Source of the DNA: Glaciecola sp964195425
GTDB taxonomy: Bacteria; Pseudomonadota; Gammaproteobacteria; Enterobacterales; Alteromonadaceae
NCBI GenBank assembly: GCA_964195425.1
Contig: CAXMOM010000043.1
Location: 124,001-188,000, forward strand
Direction of reading: 5' to 3'
DNA length: 64,000 bases
The notes beneath the pieces are model-generated. The model ran no database searches. It saw nothing but the letters and a program-made list of their open reading frames with translations, and had not been told where the DNA came from. The position numbers and the translations under genes were made by a program. Position 1 is the stretch's first letter. Every line of letters starts with the position of its first letter. This document shows, piece after piece, positions 59,750-64,000 of the stretch.

Positions 59750-60814
59750 ATGAATGCACTAAATCCTGAATTGTTAGTGAATGAAAATTTTATTAGTGAA
59801 GGTTTTATTAATTATGACGCCAACGACGGTATTCAACAAGTTCATGGAAGAGGGCGTATTTATGACAGTATCTTGCAGACTATCGGTAACACACCGTTAG
59901 TAAAACTTAATCGCTTAGCTAAGTATGCGGGCATCAATCATTCTGTTTTAGCAAAAATAGAATATTTTAATCCTGCTGGATCAATAAAAGACAGGCCTGC
60001 TATGGCCATGATTGAAGCCTTAATGCAAAGTGAGCACTTTACTGCCAATACAGAGATTATAGATGCTACTTCTGGTAATAATGGTGTTGCTTGTGCATGG
60101 ATATGTGCTTATTTTGACATACCCTTAACTATTGTGATTCCTGAACATATGTCTATTGAGCGGCGCAAGATGATTCATCACTATGGTGCTAGCATAATTA
60201 CCACGCCAAAAGCGCTCGGTACAAAGGGCGCTATAGACCACGCAAAAGCGCTAATCACGCAGCGGCCAAATGCAGTAATGCTAGATCAGTTTGGCAATCA
60301 TGCTAACCCAAAACAGCATAGTCAAACGACGGCACAAGAAATTCTCAACGATACCAATGGCGAAATAGATGTGTTTATAGCGGGTGTAGGCACAGGAGGC
60401 ACCATCACCGGTGTAGGCGAAGCGCTCAAGGCTTTTAATCCAGATATTCAAATTATTGCGGTAGAACCCGCTAGTTCACCTGTGCTCTCGCAAGGTAAAA
60501 AAGGCGTACATAATATACAAGGTCTAAGCTCGGGGCATGTCCCTGATGTTTTGAATATGAGCGTTATTGACCAAATTATTACGGTGAGCGATCAAGACGC
60601 CATTAAATATGCTCGTTTGCTTGCCATGCAAGAAAGTTTAGCTGTAGGGATATCATGTGGTGCAGCTGCTTGTGCATCTCTTGATTACGCGAAAAGCTTG
60701 GGGAAGGGCAGTAAGTCAATGAACATAGTCACTATTTTTGCCGATACCGCGGAGCGCTATTACAGCACTGAATTATTTGAATACGAAAACACATCGTCTT
60801 TAAAATTGTGCTAA
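59750..60814 (+). CDS. PLP-dependent cysteine synthase / cystathionine beta-synthase-like enzyme
   Basis: The 354-residue protein is a fold-type II PLP enzyme with an extra N-terminal segment of about 40 residues. The PLP lysine is in EYFNPAGSIKDRPAMAM, and GVGTGGTITGVGEAL binds the phosphate. The substrate loop reads TSGNNGVACAW, where cysteine synthases have TSGNTG, and the later loop reads IQGLSSGHVPD. It lacks the regulatory CBS domains of human-type cystathionine beta-synthase. Together with the cystathionine lyase-like gene 57 bases downstream it may make cystathionine from homocysteine and serine. O-acetylserine sulfhydrylase activity is the other option. It is divergent from an Lrp-type regulator. 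Confidence 0.82.
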   Translation: MNALNPELLVNENFISEGFINYDANDGIQQVHGRGRIYDSILQTIGNTPLVKLNRLAKYAGINHSVLAKIEYFNPAGSIKDRPAMAMIEALMQSEHFTANTEIIDATSGNNGVACAWICAYFDIPLTIVIPEHMSIERRKMIHHYGASIITTPKALGTKGAIDHAKALITQRPNAVMLDQFGNHANPKQHSQTTAQEILNDTNGEIDVFIAGVGTGGTITGVGEALKAFNPDIQIIAVEPASSPVLSQGKKGVHNIQGLSSGHVPDVLNMSVIDQIITVSDQDAIKYARLLAMQESLAVGISCGAAACASLDYAKSLGKGSKSMNIVTIFADTAERYYSTELFEYENTSSLKLC

Positions 60815-60871
60815 CATTTTCGCCAATGTCCTTACATAAGTTTAAATAGCCATATTCGATGAGAAGACTCT

Positions 60872-61984
60872 ATGCCTCGTAAACCCTCCTTAGCTTCGTT
60901 GAGTATAAACGCTGGTGCGCCGCCGCCGAAAAACGGAGGTGCTTTTCGCCACGGCCCCGAATTCGCTAGTACCTTTCATTTGTCGGGGGATGTCGATACA
61001 AACGCCTATCAGTATGGACGCTTTAATCAGCCCACATGGGCAAGCCTAGAACAAGGTTTAGCGCAGTTAGAGGGCGGCGATACCATTGTATTTCCTTCTG
61101 GAATGTCGGCAGCAGCGGGTATTTTGACTAGCTTAGTTAATCCCGGTGACACTATTTTACTACCCAGCGATGGTTATGCTCCGGTACGCTATTATACTGA
61201 GCAATACTTGGTTAAATTTGGTGTAAAGCTGAAAACGATAGCAACACGTGACATCGACAGTTTTGATTTTGAAGGTATTAATGTTGCACTGTTAGAAACG
61301 CCCAGTAACCCAATGCTCGACACCTTCGATATACAAGCCGCCGCTGCCAAAATACACAAAAATGGCGGGCTGCTGGCTATAGACAACACCACACTTACTT
61401 TTTTAGGGCAACAGCCGCTTACTTTAGGGGCAGATATCTCTATGAGTGCCGACACCAAAGCGGTTAATGGTCATAGCGATGTATTGTTTGGGCATGTATC
61501 TTCAAAAGACCAAACTATAAGTGACAAAATAAGACTGTGGCGTAAGTGCTCAGGAAATATTCCTGGTCCAATGGAAACGTGGCTAGTGCATAGAAGCCTA
61601 TCTACATTAGATGTGCGTTTACAGCGTATGTGCGATACCGCAATATTACTTGCAGATGAATTGTGTAATCACCCTAAGGTGGTTTCTGTTCGCTATCCTG
61701 GCTTGCCTTCAGACCCTTCCTATAATGTTGCTAAGCAGCAACAGAAGCATTTTGGCTTTATTATTAGCTTTGAGCTAAAGAACAAAGATTCTGCCGATGC
61801 ATTCCTTGAAGCGTGTAGTCTTGTCTATGAGGCAACCAGTTTTGGCGGTGTGCACAGCACTGCTGAACGACGGGCGCGCTGGGGCACCGATGATATCGCC
61901 GAAGGTGTTATTCGATTCAGTGTGGGTTGTGAACGAGCTGATGATCTTATATACGATGTAATAACGGCATTAGAACAATGCTAA
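60872..61984 (+). CDS. Cystathionine gamma-lyase / gamma-synthase family PLP enzyme
   Basis: The 370-residue protein is a Cys/Met-metabolism fold-type I PLP enzyme. It has YQYGRFNQPTWASLEQGLAQ, FPSGMSAAAG, the PLP-anchoring lysine in SADTKAVNGHSDVLFG and SFGGVHSTAERRARWG near the C-terminus. It could cleave cystathionine to cysteine (reverse transsulfuration) or act in methionine catabolism. The preceding beta-synthase-like gene and the divergent Lrp regulator support the first. The start MPRKPSLASLSINAGAPPPK fits the family. Confidence 0.85.
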   Translation: MPRKPSLASLSINAGAPPPKNGGAFRHGPEFASTFHLSGDVDTNAYQYGRFNQPTWASLEQGLAQLEGGDTIVFPSGMSAAAGILTSLVNPGDTILLPSDGYAPVRYYTEQYLVKFGVKLKTIATRDIDSFDFEGINVALLETPSNPMLDTFDIQAAAAKIHKNGGLLAIDNTTLTFLGQQPLTLGADISMSADTKAVNGHSDVLFGHVSSKDQTISDKIRLWRKCSGNIPGPMETWLVHRSLSTLDVRLQRMCDTAILLADELCNHPKVVSVRYPGLPSDPSYNVAKQQQKHFGFIISFELKNKDSADAFLEACSLVYEATSFGGVHSTAERRARWGTDDIAEGVIRFSVGCERADDLIYDVITALEQC

Positions 61985-62186
61985 AGTAGGTAGGTGATCA
62001 AACAATTTTCTGCGGCTATTCATAACGACTATAAAAAAGCACATAAATGTGAATAAACATCGTTCATCTTGTTAATAGTCCGTTTTGGCTAATGTTGTTG
62101 TGGTATTAAATCAAACTCCGCTAGTATGCGGGAGTAGCTCAGAATTTATGTGGTTTTAGCGATTTTTTACTTTACGGATTTTTCTT

Positions 62187-63974
62187 ATGCCAAATTTGAA
62201 GTTGTTTTTTAATCGAATTCGCCAGTTTACTTTACTGGTCACACTTTCTATTATCGTTGTTTCACCAATACAAGCAGGCTGGGAAGTGTCTTGGATTGAA
62301 CGCTTCGATGGCCAAAGTGTAGATTATGATAACTGGACTCCACAAATTCAAGCTAACTATAACAATGAGATCCAGTGTTATACCGATGACGAAACCTCAG
62401 CCAATAGAAACTACGAAGTATCGGATGGCACTTTAAAAATAACCGCGCGAAGACAGCAAATAGATTGCCCTGGCCAAAATGGCTTAAGTCGTCCATGGAC
62501 ATCTGGCCGACTTAACAGTAAAGACAAAGCAGAGTTTTTGTATGGACGTGTCGAAGCAAGAATTAAATTTTCTGACCTACGCGGCGGTACTTGGCCAGCG
62601 TTTTGGATGCTTGGAAATCGTATTGCAGAAGACCCTTTCAAAGGCGATAACGACACTATAAATTGGCCAAACCAAGGCGCAGGCGAAATTGATATATGGG
62701 AATGGTACGGTAATAACGGCGATCGTTATATTACTAACTTCTTTAATGCCAATGGCTGCGCCGGAGAAGTTCGCTACGCTTATCCTGGTGGTGCACCCGA
62801 TGTGCAATCATTTCACGATTATGCGATTGAATGGACTGCCGACAACATTATCCTTTTAATTAATGACATAGTCGTTGTTGAACATGATTTACGCAATTGT
62901 CCTCAGTATGAAGAACCTATGTTTGTGCTGCTTAATGTAGCAATGGGCGGCACTCTAGGCGGCGTTATTGACCCAACACTCGACTTGGCCACTATGGAAG
63001 TAGACTACGTAGCACACTGTGTGGCCAGCGACAGTAACAATGTTCAACGATGCAATCAAAGCACCCCTTTGGGTGCAGACGACGATAATGACGGCGTGTT
63101 AAACAGTGCGGATAGTTGTCCTGCTACACCGGCCAATGCGTTGGTAGATACAACAGGTTGTCAAATATTTGTTGAGCCACAAACGGCAGCGCCTTTGCCT
63201 ACTATCGCTGCTGAGAATGTCATTTCAATTTATAGTGACCATTATGTTAGCATTGCAAACGTCGATACTAACCCTGACTGGGAGCAAGCCACGCAGGTGC
63301 TTGAGGTACAAATTGGCGATGATAATGTACTAAGATATTCAGGACTTAATTATCAAGGTACTGATTTTGGCAACAATAAACAAGATGTGTCTGACTTAGA
63401 AAATTTATATGTAGATTACTGGTCGCAAGATTCGACTTCTTTGAGTATATTCGTGATTAGCCCTGGCCCATTAGAGAGAGGTTTTGAGGTCAATGTAGTG
63501 ACTCAGTCGTGGCAGCAATTAGTCATTCCTTTAAGTACATTTGCCGCGGACGTCGATTTAAACGATGTATTCCAGCTCAAAGTTGAAGGCAATGGTACTG
63601 TGTTTTTCGACAACATCTATTTTGGTACTGGCACAGTTGTTATTCCGCCAACCGATAGTGATGGCGATGGTGTAATTGATAGTGAAGATCAATGCCCCGA
63701 TACGCCAGCAAATACAAATGTAGACGCAGTAGGATGTGAAATTCCGCCAGCCGATAGCGATGGCGATGGTGTAATTGATAGTGAAGATCAGTGCCCAAAT
63801 ACAGTAGCCAATGCTAATGTTGATGCGGTAGGATGTGAAATTGTAGTGGTTACGCCACCCCCTGTTGTAACACCGCCAACTGTTCCTGAACAGACTAGCA
63901 GTGGTGGCAGTATGAACCCATTCTTAGTAATTGGCTTATCTTTTATTGCGATTATTAGAAGGTTATATCGCTAG
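62187..63974 (+). CDS. Secreted GH16 beta-glucanase with TSP3 repeats and GlyGly-CTERM-like tail
   Basis: The 595-residue protein has a signal peptide (1-30), a family 16 glycoside hydrolase domain (about 31-280), one TSP3 repeat (DDDNDGVLNSADSCPATP), a beta-sandwich carbohydrate-binding-like domain (about 335-485), two further TSP3 repeats and a C-terminal sorting signal. The catalytic motif is GEIDIWEWYG: nucleophile Glu167, Asp169, acid/base Glu172. This E-x-D-x-x-E form is typical of laminarinase-type beta-1,3-glucanases. The tail (SSGGSMNPFLVIGLSFIA, then IIRRLYR) resembles GlyGly-CTERM: glycine pair, hydrophobic helix, basic end. I infer an outer-surface enzyme degrading laminarin or a similar algal glucan. 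It is a single gene at the right edge of the window. Confidence 0.92.
   Translation: MPNLKLFFNRIRQFTLLVTLSIIVVSPIQAGWEVSWIERFDGQSVDYDNWTPQIQANYNNEIQCYTDDETSANRNYEVSDGTLKITARRQQIDCPGQNGLSRPWTSGRLNSKDKAEFLYGRVEARIKFSDLRGGTWPAFWMLGNRIAEDPFKGDNDTINWPNQGAGEIDIWEWYGNNGDRYITNFFNANGCAGEVRYAYPGGAPDVQSFHDYAIEWTADNIILLINDIVVVEHDLRNCPQYEEPMFVLLNVAMGGTLGGVIDPTLDLATMEVDYVAHCVASDSNNVQRCNQSTPLGADDDNDGVLNSADSCPATPANALVDTTGCQIFVEPQTAAPLPTIAAENVISIYSDHYVSIANVDTNPDWEQATQVLEVQIGDDNVLRYSGLNYQGTDFGNNKQDVSDLENLYVDYWSQDSTSLSIFVISPGPLERGFEVNVVTQSWQQLVIPLSTFAADVDLNDVFQLKVEGNGTVFFDNIYFGTGTVVIPPTDSDGDGVIDSEDQCPDTPANTNVDAVGCEIPPADSDGDGVIDSEDQCPNTVANANVDAVGCEIVVVTPPPVVTPPTVPEQTSSGGSMNPFLVIGLSFIAIIRRLYR
63654..63851 (+). 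repeat. Two tandem copies of a 99-bp TSP3 repeat
   Basis: Two 99-base units (63654-63752 and 63753-63851) encode 33-residue repeats beginning DSDGDGVIDSEDQCP. The first 36 or so bases are almost identical in DNA, so the duplication is recent or homogenised. Confidence 0.85.
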
Positions 63975-64000
63975 CGCGTAAACTGTCTATTTTGGCGTTT

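Noticed and set aside
1..64000. CRISPR arrays, tRNA genes, prophage or insertion sequences
   Set aside because: No regularly spaced repeats, cloverleaf-like sequences, integrases or transposases were seen in the parts I could read; this was by eye, not by a search tool.

Overview
The window looks like chromosome from a marine gammaproteobacterium of the order Alteromonadales (Glaciecola/Paraglaciecola/Alteromonas-like). The reasons are the AT-rich DNA, the housekeeping order queG | nnr-tsaE-amiB-mutL-miaA-hfq-hflX-hflK-hflC, many lineage-typical small families (DUF3718, DUF3087, DUF4112, DUF2237), several c-di-GMP enzymes and a secreted GH16 beta-glucanase with thrombospondin-type-3 repeats. 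The taxonomic call is inference from gene content. I saw no tRNA, rRNA, CRISPR array, prophage or insertion sequence.

Region 1 (1-5.1 kb) is the most unusual part. A two-component-type beta-propeller sensor (left edge, minus strand) is divergent from an HlyD-type adaptor and a RaxB/CvaB-like ABC transporter carrying a C39 peptidase. About 480 bp downstream, on the same strand, lies a 23-codon ORF with a good ribosome binding site, a double-glycine cleavage motif and a strong terminator right after it. It predicts an eight-residue exported peptide. This looks like a compact peptide-export or peptide-signalling cassette.

Region 2 (5.1-16 kb) holds a thiolase, a histidine kinase followed by a response regulator with GGDEF and EAL domains, a phosphotransferase-fold protein, a secreted DUF3718 protein, a YiiM-like MOSC protein, and an operon of an ECF sigma factor, a membrane anti-sigma-like protein and a DUF4097-like repeat protein. 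Region 3 (16-24 kb) holds dnaB interrupted by a 355-residue intein in its P-loop, an OmpA-type porin with TSP3 repeats, zur-cheX, nudC and hemE. Region 4 (24-35.5 kb) holds a cold-shock gene, a broken diguanylate cyclase, an orphan pseB-like dehydratase, a secreted DUF305/LVIVD protein, ybaK, rlmF, glutaminase and a membrane GGDEF-EAL protein.

Region 5 (35.6-48.3 kb) is core genome: rhlE, queG, then a tightly packed run from nnr to hflC covering metabolite repair, tRNA modification, cell-wall hydrolysis, mismatch repair, RNA chaperoning and membrane protease control. Region 6 (48.3-50.5 kb) is a decaying island: a truncated GGDEF-EAL gene abutting two disabled genes of an OmpA-associated coiled-coil locus. 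Region 7 (50.9-64 kb) holds an AbgT transporter, hemH, ubiG, a glutathione transferase, a two-gene exonuclease/ATP-dependent DNA ligase pair, an Lrp-type regulator divergent from two PLP enzymes that together resemble reverse transsulfuration, and a GlyGly-CTERM-like GH16 enzyme.
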